This document shows, piece after piece, positions 55,362 to 63,184 of a stretch of DNA of 64,000 nucleotides. Under the pieces are notes generated by a model. The model was not told where the DNA came from and did not search any database. It saw only the letters and a program-made list of their open reading frames with translations. The first letter of the stretch is position 1; the number at the start of each line of letters is the position of its first letter. The position numbers and the translations under genes were made by a program. The DNA comes from Ancylobacter mangrovi (GTDB taxonomy: Bacteria; Pseudomonadota; Alphaproteobacteria; Rhizobiales; Xanthobacteraceae): the NCBI RefSeq assembly GCF_024752355.1, contig NZ_JANTHZ010000004.1, positions 124,001-188,000 of the forward strand, in the 5' to 3' direction.

Positions 55362-55390
55362 GAGACCTCCGTGGGCCGGAACGTCGCGGA

Positions 55391-56263
55391 TCAATCGTGG
55401 AAACGGCGCCCCGGGGCGAGCCGCAGCAGGTGCAACAGCCGCACGAAGACGAAGTAGACCAGCAGGAAGGCCGCGAGCAGGAGGAAGGCCATGGCGGCGC
55501 CGAACGGCCAGTTGCCGGAGGAGCGGAACTGGTTGGCGATGAGGATGCCGGTCGTCATCCCCTCGCGTCCGCCCAGGAGCTGCGGCGTCACGAAGTCCCC
55601 CGCCGAGATGACGAAGGTGAACATGAAGGCGCCGATGATGCCCTTGTAGCACATGGGCAGCATCACCCGGGTCAGCACCTCGAACGGGCTGGCGCCGAGG
55701 TCGCGCGCGGCCTCGATATATTCGCGCCGCACGTCGCGCAGCGCCGAGACCAGCAGCAGCAGCCCGAAGGGCAGCATGATGTGGATCAGGGTGAGGATGG
55801 TCGCGAAGGGGCTGAACAGCAGCACCTCGATCGGGTGGTCGATCAGCCCGAGCTGCATCAGCGTGGTGTTGATCAGCCCGTTCGAACCCAGGATCACGCG
55901 CCAGGCGTAGATGCGCACCAGATAGCTGGAGAACCAGGACACCAGGATCAGGTAGAACAGCAGGTTTCCGCGCGTGCGGTAGACGATGAAATAGGCGGTG
56001 GGAAAGCTGAGCGCGACGGTGAACGCCGCCGTGCACAGGCCGTTCTTGAGCGCGTTCCAGGTCAGCACGTAGAAGCCGGACGCTGAGAGCGCCCGGCTGT
56101 AATTGTCGAAGCTGAAGGCCGGGATCAGCCGGAACGAGTGGGCCAACCAGAAGCTGCAGACGAACAGGAGAGCTGCCGGGACGATGAAGAACACGAGCAG
56201 AAAAAGGAAGGAGGGAGTGACGAGCGCCAATCCCATTGCCTCACGCCGACTTCCCTTCAGCAT
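55391..56263 (-). CDS. ABC transporter permease, PotB-type
   Basis: A 290-residue permease with about six helices. The EAA loop is IEAARDLGASPFEVLTRVML. The ATG at 56261-56263 is chosen because a basic leader and the first helix follow; a GTG three codons upstream close to AGGAG is a possible alternative. It lies 37 nt behind the binding-protein gene. Confidence 0.9.
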   Translation of the reverse strand: MLKGSRREAMGLALVTPSFLFLLVFFIVPAALLFVCSFWLAHSFRLIPAFSFDNYSRALSASGFYVLTWNALKNGLCTAAFTVALSFPTAYFIVYRTRGNLLFYLILVSWFSSYLVRIYAWRVILGSNGLINTTLMQLGLIDHPIEVLLFSPFATILTLIHIMLPFGLLLLVSALRDVRREYIEAARDLGASPFEVLTRVMLPMCYKGIIGAFMFTFVISAGDFVTPQLLGGREGMTTGILIANQFRSSGNWPFGAAMAFLLLAAFLLVYFVFVRLLHLLRLAPGRRFHD

Positions 56264-56300
56264 CTCCGGCACGGTCTCCTCTGGTCGCGGTTCGGCCTGA

Positions 56301-57470
56301 TCAGAACGAGGACTTGAAGTCGGTCCAGGCCTGCGTCCACTCGTCATAGGTGGCGTAGACGTCGGAGGTGCGCGGCGGCTGGCCCTGCAGCGGCGACTTC
56401 TTGAACACCTGCTGGAGGTCGCTGTAGTCGAACAACGCGCGCGTATGGGCGTCCATCAGCTCCGGCGCGTGCTTGTTCACCGCGCCGCCCGTCACCGCCT
56501 TGCAGACCTCGGCCTGCACCTTGGCGCTGATGGCCTCGTTCATGAAGGCGTAGCCGGTGTCCATGTTCTGCGCGCTGATCGGCATGAACCACGCGTCGCA
56601 CCACATCACCGCGCCTTCCTCCGGCACCGCGTAGATGGTCTTCACGCCGCGCTTGGCGGTCTCCACCGGCGTGCCGCTCCACACGCAGAAGCAGGCGGCG
56701 ATCTCCTTGGAGGAGAACAGCGAGATCACGTCGCCATTGGAGGAGCCGAAAACGCGGCACTGGTCGCGATAGGGACCGAGGCCCTCGAAGGCCGTCTTCA
56801 TCTCGTCCTTGGTGAGGTTCGGGAATTTCGGCCCCAGCCCGGCGATGCGCGCGATCATCGGCCAGGTGGCGATGGTGTCGTCGCAGAAGGTCAGCTTGCC
56901 CTTGAGCTCCGGCGCCAGCAGGTCCTTGTAGGACTTGATGGGCTGGGTCATCTCCGGATTGTAGACCAGCGCGTTGAGGCCCCAGACCCACGGAATGGCG
57001 TAGTGGGTGTCGTTCCAGTACCAGGTCGGCGCGTTGTAGAATTCGGGCTGGATGTTCTCGGGCGTGAAGTTCGGCACCTTGGCGATGTCGAGCGGCTTCA
57101 CGATCTTCAGCTCGTCGACATAGAAGTGCTCGAAGCCCTGCGAATACTCGGCGAGGTCGAGCCGCACCGGGCTGCCGCCGATCAGCTTGGCGTGGACGTC
57201 GTCCTGCGTGCTGATGATCGCCGCATCGACCTGGACGTTGTTCGCCTCGCGCCAGCCCTTCAGCTCGTTGTCGAGCGTGAAGCCCTCCCACGCCATGATC
57301 TTCAGGTCGCCGCCGACCGCGGCCTGCGCGGGCATCGGGCCCGGCCAGCTGCCGAGCGTCGCCCCTGCGCCGAGCGCCAGGCTCGTGCCGAGGAAGCCGC
57401 GACGGGACAGGACGTCGTTGCGGAATATGTTGGGGCTCCCGAACGGGCGCCCGTGAGGCGTATCGACCAT
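56301..57470 (-). CDS. Extracellular solute-binding protein, PotD-like, Tat-type leader
   Basis: A 389-residue periplasmic receptor. The leader contains LSRRGFLGTSLALG (residues 21-34), a good Tat motif, and probable cleavage near AQA (about residue 50). AIPWVWGLNALVYNPEM is the PotD-like cleft segment. It is the first gene of the operon SBP - permease - permease - ATPase. A sigma-54 promoter lies 61 nt upstream. Confidence 0.92.
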   Translation of the reverse strand: MVDTPHGRPFGSPNIFRNDVLSRRGFLGTSLALGAGATLGSWPGPMPAQAAVGGDLKIMAWEGFTLDNELKGWREANNVQVDAAIISTQDDVHAKLIGGSPVRLDLAEYSQGFEHFYVDELKIVKPLDIAKVPNFTPENIQPEFYNAPTWYWNDTHYAIPWVWGLNALVYNPEMTQPIKSYKDLLAPELKGKLTFCDDTIATWPMIARIAGLGPKFPNLTKDEMKTAFEGLGPYRDQCRVFGSSNGDVISLFSSKEIAACFCVWSGTPVETAKRGVKTIYAVPEEGAVMWCDAWFMPISAQNMDTGYAFMNEAISAKVQAEVCKAVTGGAVNKHAPELMDAHTRALFDYSDLQQVFKKSPLQGQPPRTSDVYATYDEWTQAWTDFKSSF

Positions 57471-57530
57471 GCTGTTCCCCTGGTTGGTTTTGTGCGTGAT
57501 GGAGCCGCGGACTTCCGGGGGGAGGTGACA

Positions 57531-57545
57531 GCAAGAGGTGTGCCA
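57531..57545 (-). promoter_or_regulatory. Sigma-54 promoter of the second PotD-like importer operon
   Basis: On the minus strand TGGCAC-ACCTC-TTGC (followed by T) is an exact -24/-12 match, 61 nt before the binding-protein ATG. Confidence 0.85.
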
Positions 57546-57557
57546 CTGCGATTTTCT

Positions 57558-57595
57558 GAAATATCCTTGATAAATATCAATCCCTTAGAAATATC
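57558..57595. promoter_or_regulatory. A/T-rich repeat cluster upstream of the sigma-54 promoter
   Basis: GAAATATC (57558-57565), TTGATA-AA-TATCAA (57567-57580, perfect 6-bp arms) and GAAATATC again (57588-57595) lie just upstream of the -24 element. They could bind a regulator or a bending protein such as IHF. The rest of the 222-nt gap shows no gene. Confidence 0.45.
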
Positions 57596-57692
57596 GGCAG
57601 TGGCGGATGGGCGCGTCCTGTCGCAGGGAATCTCAGGCCGCGGCGGAAACGAGAAATCGCGACCGGCAAGGCGCCGCGACAGCGCCGCAGCG

Positions 57693-59288
57693 TCAGGGCG
57701 CGGGGGCGCCGCGGATCAGCTCGGCCGCCTTCTCGCCGATCATGATGGCGCAGGCATTGGTGTTGCCCGAGGGGACGGAGGGCATCACCGAGGCGTCGGC
57801 GACCCTGAGGCCGACGATGCCGCGCAGCCGGAGCTGCGGATCGACCACCGCGTCGTCGTCGGTGCCGATCCGGCAGGTGCCGACCGGGTGCAGCGCCCCC
57901 TGCGCGCGCTCCCTCACATATTCCCGCCGCTCCTCCACCGTGCGCAGCACCCGCCCGGGCAGCTGCTCGCACGCCAGCCGGCCGGCCATGGAGGGCTGCG
58001 CCATGATCTCCTGCCCGAGCCGCACCCCCTCGGCCATGCAGTCGAGGTCGTAGGGCTCGGCGAAATAGTTCGGCGCCACCCTGAGCGGGGCGAGCGGATC
58101 GGCCGAGGTCAGCTCGACCACGCCGCGCGAACGCGGGCGGGTGAGGCAGATGTTCAGCGTCGAACCGCAGCCGCGCGCCGTCGCCACGCCCTCCTCGATC
58201 CCGGTGCCGGGCAGGAAATGGAACTGCAGGTTGGGCTCGGCGCTCTGCGCGTCGCCCCACCAGAACGCACCCGCCTCGATCAGGTTGGAGCACAGCGGGC
58301 CGCGCCGGAACAGCAGCCATTGCAGCCCCGCCATCAGCTTGCGGTCGAGCCGCCGATAGGCGTCGTAGCTCTCGATCCCGTCGAGCTCGTGGACGATGTA
58401 GACGTCCATGTGATCCTGAAGGCCGCGCCCGACGCCAGGAAGCTCCTGCTGTACCTCCACGCCGACCCGGCGCAGATGGTCGGCCGGCCCGATGCCGGAC
58501 TGCAGCAGCAGGCGCGGCGACTGCAGGGCGCCGGCCGAGAGGATCACCTCGCGCGAGGCCTGCGCGACCTCGCGCCGCCGCCCGCGCGCGAGGTACTCGA
58601 CGCCCCGCGCCCGCCCCTTGTCGAGGAGGATGCGCGTCGCCCGGCAACCGGTGCGCACGGTGAGGTTCGGCCGGCGCCGTGCCGGCTTGAGGTAGGTGAC
58701 GGCGCTCGAGGCGCGTCGCCCGTCGCGCGCGGTGATCTGGTAGAGGCCGCAGCCGGTCTGCATCCCGGCATTGAAGTCGGCGGTCGGAGGGATGCCGAAC
58801 TCCTGGCACGCCTTCAGCCACGCCTTGGCGAGCGGGTGCGGCGAGGGCTGGCTCGACACCCAGAGCGGGCCGTCCGTGCCGTGCGCGGCGTCGGAGAAGG
58901 TGTCGTTGCTCTCCGCCCTGCGGAAGAACGGCAGCACGCCGGCATAGTCCCAGCCCGTCGCGCCCTGCGCCGCCCAGCCGTCGAAATCGGAGGGAATGCC
59001 GCGCACATACACCATCGCGTTGACCGAGCTGCCGCCGCCGAGCACGCGCGCCTGCACCATGTGCGGCGCCGGCGTGCCGGACGACGCCCCGTTGGCCGGC
59101 TCCCAGGCGATGCGCTGCAGGAGACTGCCGGTGGCGGTGCGGTAGACCATCGCCGGCAGGTGGATGGAGGGGAACAGGTCGCGCGGCCCCTCCTCCAGCA
59201 GCAGCACCGAGACGGCCGGGTCCTCCGACAGCCGGGCCGCCAGCACGCAGCCGGCCGATCCGCCGCCGACGATCACATAGTCGTACAT
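57693..59288 (-). CDS. GMC-family alcohol oxidoreductase, copy 3
   Basis: A 531-residue GMC enzyme. The fold starts YVIVGGGSAGCVLAARLSED, signature 1 is RVLGGGSSVNAMVYVRG, signature 2 is GALQSPRLLLQSGIGP and the catalytic region is ALHPVGTCRIGT. It resembles copy 2 more than copy 1 in the signatures. The ATG at 59286-59288 is the family's usual start; a frame open 213 codons further upstream is spurious. It is a single-gene unit with a weak sigma-54-like promoter 48 nt upstream. Confidence 0.93.
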   Translation of the reverse strand: MYDYVIVGGGSAGCVLAARLSEDPAVSVLLLEEGPRDLFPSIHLPAMVYRTATGSLLQRIAWEPANGASSGTPAPHMVQARVLGGGSSVNAMVYVRGIPSDFDGWAAQGATGWDYAGVLPFFRRAESNDTFSDAAHGTDGPLWVSSQPSPHPLAKAWLKACQEFGIPPTADFNAGMQTGCGLYQITARDGRRASSAVTYLKPARRRPNLTVRTGCRATRILLDKGRARGVEYLARGRRREVAQASREVILSAGALQSPRLLLQSGIGPADHLRRVGVEVQQELPGVGRGLQDHMDVYIVHELDGIESYDAYRRLDRKLMAGLQWLLFRRGPLCSNLIEAGAFWWGDAQSAEPNLQFHFLPGTGIEEGVATARGCGSTLNICLTRPRSRGVVELTSADPLAPLRVAPNYFAEPYDLDCMAEGVRLGQEIMAQPSMAGRLACEQLPGRVLRTVEERREYVRERAQGALHPVGTCRIGTDDDAVVDPQLRLRGIVGLRVADASVMPSVPSGNTNACAIMIGEKAAELIRGAPAP

Positions 59289-59335
59289 GCCGCTCTCCCT
59301 GCCACGGGCGCGATCGCGCCGCGCGGGACCCGCTA

Positions 59336-59350
59336 GCAAGTCCCGGTCCG
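59336..59350 (-). promoter_or_regulatory. Weak sigma-54-like promoter of GMC3
   Basis: The minus strand reads CGGACC-GGGAC-TTGC. The -12 TTGC and -24 GG are kept, but the TGGCAC element is degenerate. Its position, 48 nt before the ATG, matches the stronger sites in this locus. Confidence 0.4.
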
Positions 59351-59575
59351 CGACCGGCGGCGCGGTTTCGCGCCGGGGCGCGCCCGCTTTCTCAAGCCAC
59401 GCCTGAGATTCTGCGACACGCCGCGCAACGGCGAGACGTCCTGCGTGGTCCCGATCGCCCGGCCGGCCCGTTTTCTGCGGACCGCCGGGCATAATTTGCC
59501 GCGAACGCCCCGCGCCTGTTGCGGTTCGCCGGCCGCTGGCGTTGATGCGGGGCCGACGCCGCCCGGGCGGTCGAA

Positions 59576-59590
59576 TGGCACGCATCGTGC
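59576..59590 (+). promoter_or_regulatory. Sigma-54-like promoter of the MFS gene
   Basis: TGGCAC-GCATC-GTGC keeps the full -24 element and the -12 GC, with GTGC for TTGC. It ends 56 nt before the ATG at 59647. Confidence 0.5.
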
Positions 59591-59646
59591 CGGGGCAGGC
59601 GCATGGCAGGCGGCGGCGCCGTCGTCGAGATCGGTTGGGAACGTGC

Positions 59647-60825
59647 ATGATTGAGTATTCCGCCACGCGCGAGGAACGCGCGCTGGCTGCGTCGCGTCTG
59701 GCCGCGTCGGCCATCTTCTTCGTGGGTGGCGCCGGACTGACGGTGTGGGCGACCTTCATCCCGCTGCTGAAGGTGCGGGCCGGGCTTGACGACGCGCAGA
59801 TCGGCATGGTGCTGCTCTGCGTCTCGCTCGGCTGCCTGTGCGGCATGCCGGCGGCCGGCGTGCTGCGCCCGCGCCTCGGGCCGATCCGCTCCGGCGCGCT
59901 GGCGGGCCTCGCCTTCGCCGCCGCCATATGCGCGCCGGGGCTGGGCTGGTCGATGCCGCTGCTGATGGGCGCGGCCTATCTCATCGGGCTGAGCTTCGGT
60001 TTCCTCGACGTGTGCATCAACGCCCATGTCTCCGCGCTCGAGCGCGAACTCGGCTGGCCCATCATGTCGTCCGCCCACGCCTTCTTCAGCGTCGGCAACG
60101 TGTCGGGGGCGCTGATCGGCGGCGCGCTGATCGGCGCCGGGCTCGGCATACCCGCCGGGCTCGGCATCGCCAGCCTGCTGCTGATCGCGATCGCCGCGAT
60201 CGCCTCGTCCTGGCTGTGGCTTCCCGAAGCCCATGTGCGCGAGGCGCACAGCACCTCGGTGTTCCAGCTTCCGAGCCGGACCATCATCGGCCTCGGCGTG
60301 CTCACCGTGCTTGCCTTCATCGTCGAGCTGGCGCTGATCGACTGGGGCGCGCTGTATCTGGTGCAGGTCACCGGCTCCCCGCCGGCGCAGGCGGCCTATG
60401 GCGTGGCGGCGTTCTCGCTCGCCATGGCGATCGGGCGCTTCCGCGGCGACCGGATCGTGCATCGCTACGGCGAGGTGGCGACGATCCGGGTCTCGGCGGT
60501 GATCGCCATCATCGGCATCGCCGCCATCGTGCTGGCGCCCACGGCGCTGATCGCCCTGCCCGGCTTCGCGGTGGCGGGGTTCGGCATCGCCAACATGGTG
60601 CCGATCCTGTTCTCACTCAGCGGCCGGATGCCGGGAGTGGCGCCGACCGCCGGCATCGCCATGACCGTGACCATCGCCTATGGCGGCGGCCTGTTCGGGC
60701 CGCCGCTGGTCGGCTTCGTCGCCCATACGCAGGGCATGCGCGCCGCCTTCGTCATGCTGATCGGCGGCGCGCTGGTCATCACGGCGCTGGTGCGCTGGAT
60801 CATCCCGCGCAACCTGCGAAAGTGA
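59647..60825 (+). CDS. MFS transporter (YbjJ/fucose-permease-like)
   Basis: A 392-residue major facilitator with about 12 hydrophobic segments. The stretch GFLDVCINAHVSALERELG followed by PIMSSAHAFFSVGN is characteristic of the YbjJ-like group. The ATG at 59647 has GGGAACG upstream; the frame is open 35 codons before it in arginine-rich nonsense. It converges with the aldehyde dehydrogenase gene, 7 nt apart. Its role in this locus could be uptake or export of a substrate or product. Confidence 0.88.
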   Translation: MIEYSATREERALAASRLAASAIFFVGGAGLTVWATFIPLLKVRAGLDDAQIGMVLLCVSLGCLCGMPAAGVLRPRLGPIRSGALAGLAFAAAICAPGLGWSMPLLMGAAYLIGLSFGFLDVCINAHVSALERELGWPIMSSAHAFFSVGNVSGALIGGALIGAGLGIPAGLGIASLLLIAIAAIASSWLWLPEAHVREAHSTSVFQLPSRTIIGLGVLTVLAFIVELALIDWGALYLVQVTGSPPAQAAYGVAAFSLAMAIGRFRGDRIVHRYGEVATIRVSAVIAIIGIAAIVLAPTALIALPGFAVAGFGIANMVPILFSLSGRMPGVAPTAGIAMTVTIAYGGGLFGPPLVGFVAHTQGMRAAFVMLIGGALVITALVRWIIPRNLRK

Positions 60826-60832
60826 CCCGCCC

Positions 60833-62320
60833 TCAGGCGAGCTTCATCACCACCGCCTTGGTCTCGAGATAGGCGTCGAGATGCTCGGTGCCGGACTCGC
60901 GCCCGTAGCCGCTGGTCTTGTAGCCGCCGAACGGGACCACCGGGTCGAGGCCGCCATAGGTGTTCACCCACACCGTGCCGGTGCGGATCGCCTTGGCCAT
61001 GCGGTGGGCGGTGGTGACGCTGCTGGTCCACACGCCGCCGCCGAGCCCGAACACCGTGTCGTTGGCGATCGTGGCCGCTTCCTCCAGCGTGTCGAAGGGG
61101 ATGGCCGCGGCCACCGGGCCGAAGATCTCCTCGCGGGCGACGCGCATGGTGTTGTCCACGCGGCTCAGCACGGTCGGCTCGAAGAAGAAGCCGTCCTTCA
61201 GGGCGCCCTCGGTCAGGCGCCGCCCGCCGGTGGTGGCGGTCGCGCCCTCGCCGAGGCCGATCTCCATGTAGTCGCTGACGCGGTCGAGCTGCTTGGCGTT
61301 CACCACCGGGCCGATCTGGGTCGCCGGGTCGAGTCCGTTGCCGACCTTGAGCGACTTCGCATAGTCGCTCACCCGCGCGACGAACTCCTGGTAGATCGGG
61401 CGCTGCACCAGGAGCCGCGTGCCGGCGCAGCAGATCTGCCCGGTATTGGCGAACACGCCCATGCCGGCGCCGGCGACGGCCGCGTCCATGTCGCAATCGG
61501 CGAAGATGACGTCCGGCGACTTGCCGCCGAGCTCCAGCGTCACCCGCTTGATGTTGCCCTTCGAGGCCTCGATGACCTTGCGGCCGGTGATGTCGGAGCC
61601 GGTGAAGGCGACCTTGTCGACGTCCATGTGGCGGGCGAGCGCGGCGCCCGCCTTGTCGCCGAAGCCGGGCACGATGTTGACGACGCCTTCCGGCACGCCG
61701 GCCTCGAGCAGCAGTTCGCCGAGGCGCAGCGCGGTCAGCGGCGCGTCCTCGGCGGGCTTGAGCACCATGGTGCAGCCGGTCGCCAGCACCGGGCCGATCT
61801 TCCAGATGGTCGAGGTCAGCGGCGCGTTCCACGGGGTGATGGCGCCCACCACGCCGACCGGCTCCTTGAGCGTGTAGGAAAACACCTCGCCCGGGAAGGA
61901 GTTCGGCAGCGTGCCGCCCTGGATCACCGTGCACATGCCGGCATAGAAGCGCGGCAGGCCGAGCGCGCGCTGGCGGCGCGCATGCATCGAGGTGATGGGC
62001 GCACCCATGTCGAGCACGTCGATCAGGGCCAGCGATTCGAAGTGCTTCTCGACCAGGTCGGCGAAGCGCAGCAGGCATTGCTGGCGCTCGAACGGGGTGA
62101 AGCGGCTCCACGGCCCGGTGAAGGCGCGCCGCGCGGCGGCGACGGCGAGGTCGATGTCGGCGGCGTCGCCCTCGGCGACGTTGGCCAGCAGCTCGCCCGT
62201 CGCCGGGTTGCGGGTCTCGAAGGTCCGGCCCGACAGGGCGGGGACGAACTTGCCATCGATCAGGAGCTGCTTGGGAAGGCCCCCGACGACATTGGCGGTG
62301 ACGTCTACATTGATGGTCAT
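60833..62320 (-). CDS. NAD(P)+-dependent aldehyde dehydrogenase
   Basis: A 495-residue ALDH. The cofactor region is GAITPWNAPLTSTIWKIGP, the general-base Glu is in VTLELGGKSPD and the nucleophile Cys in NTGQICCAGTR. The C-terminus has PFGGYKTSGYGRESG. It oxidises an aldehyde to the acid, and the three GMC enzymes of the locus are natural sources of aldehydes. The ATG at 62318-62320 is chosen because a sigma-54 promoter lies 39 nt before it, inside the longer open frame. Confidence 0.94.
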   Translation of the reverse strand: MTINVDVTANVVGGLPKQLLIDGKFVPALSGRTFETRNPATGELLANVAEGDAADIDLAVAAARRAFTGPWSRFTPFERQQCLLRFADLVEKHFESLALIDVLDMGAPITSMHARRQRALGLPRFYAGMCTVIQGGTLPNSFPGEVFSYTLKEPVGVVGAITPWNAPLTSTIWKIGPVLATGCTMVLKPAEDAPLTALRLGELLLEAGVPEGVVNIVPGFGDKAGAALARHMDVDKVAFTGSDITGRKVIEASKGNIKRVTLELGGKSPDVIFADCDMDAAVAGAGMGVFANTGQICCAGTRLLVQRPIYQEFVARVSDYAKSLKVGNGLDPATQIGPVVNAKQLDRVSDYMEIGLGEGATATTGGRRLTEGALKDGFFFEPTVLSRVDNTMRVAREEIFGPVAAAIPFDTLEEAATIANDTVFGLGGGVWTSSVTTAHRMAKAIRTGTVWVNTYGGLDPVVPFGGYKTSGYGRESGTEHLDAYLETKAVVMKLA

Positions 62321-62358
62321 GGCGGTACTTTCGGTCCGAAAGGGATGCGGGGAGGTCC

Positions 62359-62373
62359 GCAAGAGATATGCCA
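62359..62373 (-). promoter_or_regulatory. Sigma-54 promoter of the aldehyde dehydrogenase gene
   Basis: On the minus strand TGGCAT-ATCTC-TTGC matches the -24/-12 consensus with the common TGGCAT variant, 39 nt before the ATG. Confidence 0.75.
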
Positions 62374-62507
62374 CCCCCAGGTCGCGCGCGCCCGGCCCCG
62401 GCGCACGCCCGGTGCGCGCGGGTTAACCCGACGTGGCTGCTCGATTTTCCGATTGTTCCGCGCCCCGGCGAAGCGTCTCCGCCGGCGCCGGCGGCCGTCT
62501 CAGTTCA

Positions 62508-62521
62508 GCGACACTTGTCGC
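62508..62521. promoter_or_regulatory. Inverted repeat between two divergent sigma-54 promoters
   Basis: GCGACA-CT-TGTCGC has perfect 6-bp arms. It lies 55 nt upstream of the flavin reductase -24 element and about 135 nt from the ALDH promoter, so one activator site could serve both. Outer GTCTC and GAGAC arms flank it. Confidence 0.6.
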
Positions 62522-62576
62522 AGCCGGTGCCGAGACAGGGACCCTCTACGGCCCGCAACTGCGTGCGATCGCGACG

Positions 62577-62591
62577 TGGCACGCGACTTGC
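62577..62591 (+). promoter_or_regulatory. Sigma-54 promoter of the flavin reductase gene
   Basis: TGGCAC-GCGAC-TTGC is an exact -24/-12 match on the plus strand, ending 47 nt before the ATG at 62639. Confidence 0.85.
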
Positions 62592-62638
62592 GGTCCCGGC
62601 GGCAACGTGCCCGCGCGGGCCGCGAAGCGGAGTTCGCC

Positions 62639-63136
62639 ATGATCGATCCAGTCCATTTCAAGCACGGCATGCGGCGCCTCGCCGCCGGCGTGTCGGTGAT
62701 CACCACCTGCGAGGACGGCCAGCCGCACGGCTTCGTCGCCACATCCGTGACCTCGGTCGCCGCCGATCCGACGCCGACCCTGCTGGTCTGCGTCAACCGC
62801 TCGGTGTCCTGCCACGACGTGATCGACAAGTCCGGCTCGTTCTGCGTGAACCTGCTGGCCGAGCCCGACCTCGAGCTCGCCAAGGCGTTCAGCTCCGGCC
62901 GGGACCGGCACCTGCGCTTCAGCACGCATGAATGGCGCCCGCTCTCGACCGGCGCGCCGGCGCTGGCCAGCGCGCTGGCGAGCTTCGACTGCGTGCTGAC
63001 CGAGCGCATGTCGGTGCACACGCACACCATCTTCCTGGGCAGCGTGGTGGATATCGTCCTGCCCGACGGCCCGCTCCACCCGCTGATCTATGCCGGCGGG
63101 CAGTTCGACACGCTGGGCTCGCGCATGCGGGCCTGA
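62639..63136 (+). CDS. Flavin reductase-like protein (HpaC/FMN-binding split barrel)
   Basis: A 165-residue flavin reductase domain protein. It begins FKHGMRRLAAGVSVITTCED, then GFVATSVTSVAADPTPTLLV and KSGSFCVNLLAE, all typical of the NAD(P)H:flavin oxidoreductases that feed two-component monooxygenases. It ends LIYAGGQFDTLG. GGAG precedes the ATG. It is the only such gene in the window and has its own sigma-54 promoter, so it probably supplies reduced flavin to both LLM monooxygenases. Confidence 0.93.
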   Translation: MIDPVHFKHGMRRLAAGVSVITTCEDGQPHGFVATSVTSVAADPTPTLLVCVNRSVSCHDVIDKSGSFCVNLLAEPDLELAKAFSSGRDRHLRFSTHEWRPLSTGAPALASALASFDCVLTERMSVHTHTIFLGSVVDIVLPDGPLHPLIYAGGQFDTLGSRMRA

Positions 63137-63184
63137 TGCGCCAAGCCGGCCTGACGCATCAGGCCGGCCGGGGGCGCGGGCGGC

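Larger units (their letters stand above)
59289..59646. promoter_or_regulatory. Divergent control region between GMC3 and an MFS gene
   Basis: This 358-nt gap holds a weak minus-strand sigma-54-like element (59336-59350), a plus-strand one (59576-59590) and an inverted repeat TCTCA-N9-TGAGA (59390-59408). I see no supported gene in it. Confidence 0.5.

Noticed and set aside
56445-59336. A 963-codon plus-strand frame opposite the PotD-like and GMC3 genes
   Set aside because: It is an antisense shadow of well-supported minus-strand genes and has no recognisable domain or ribosome binding site.
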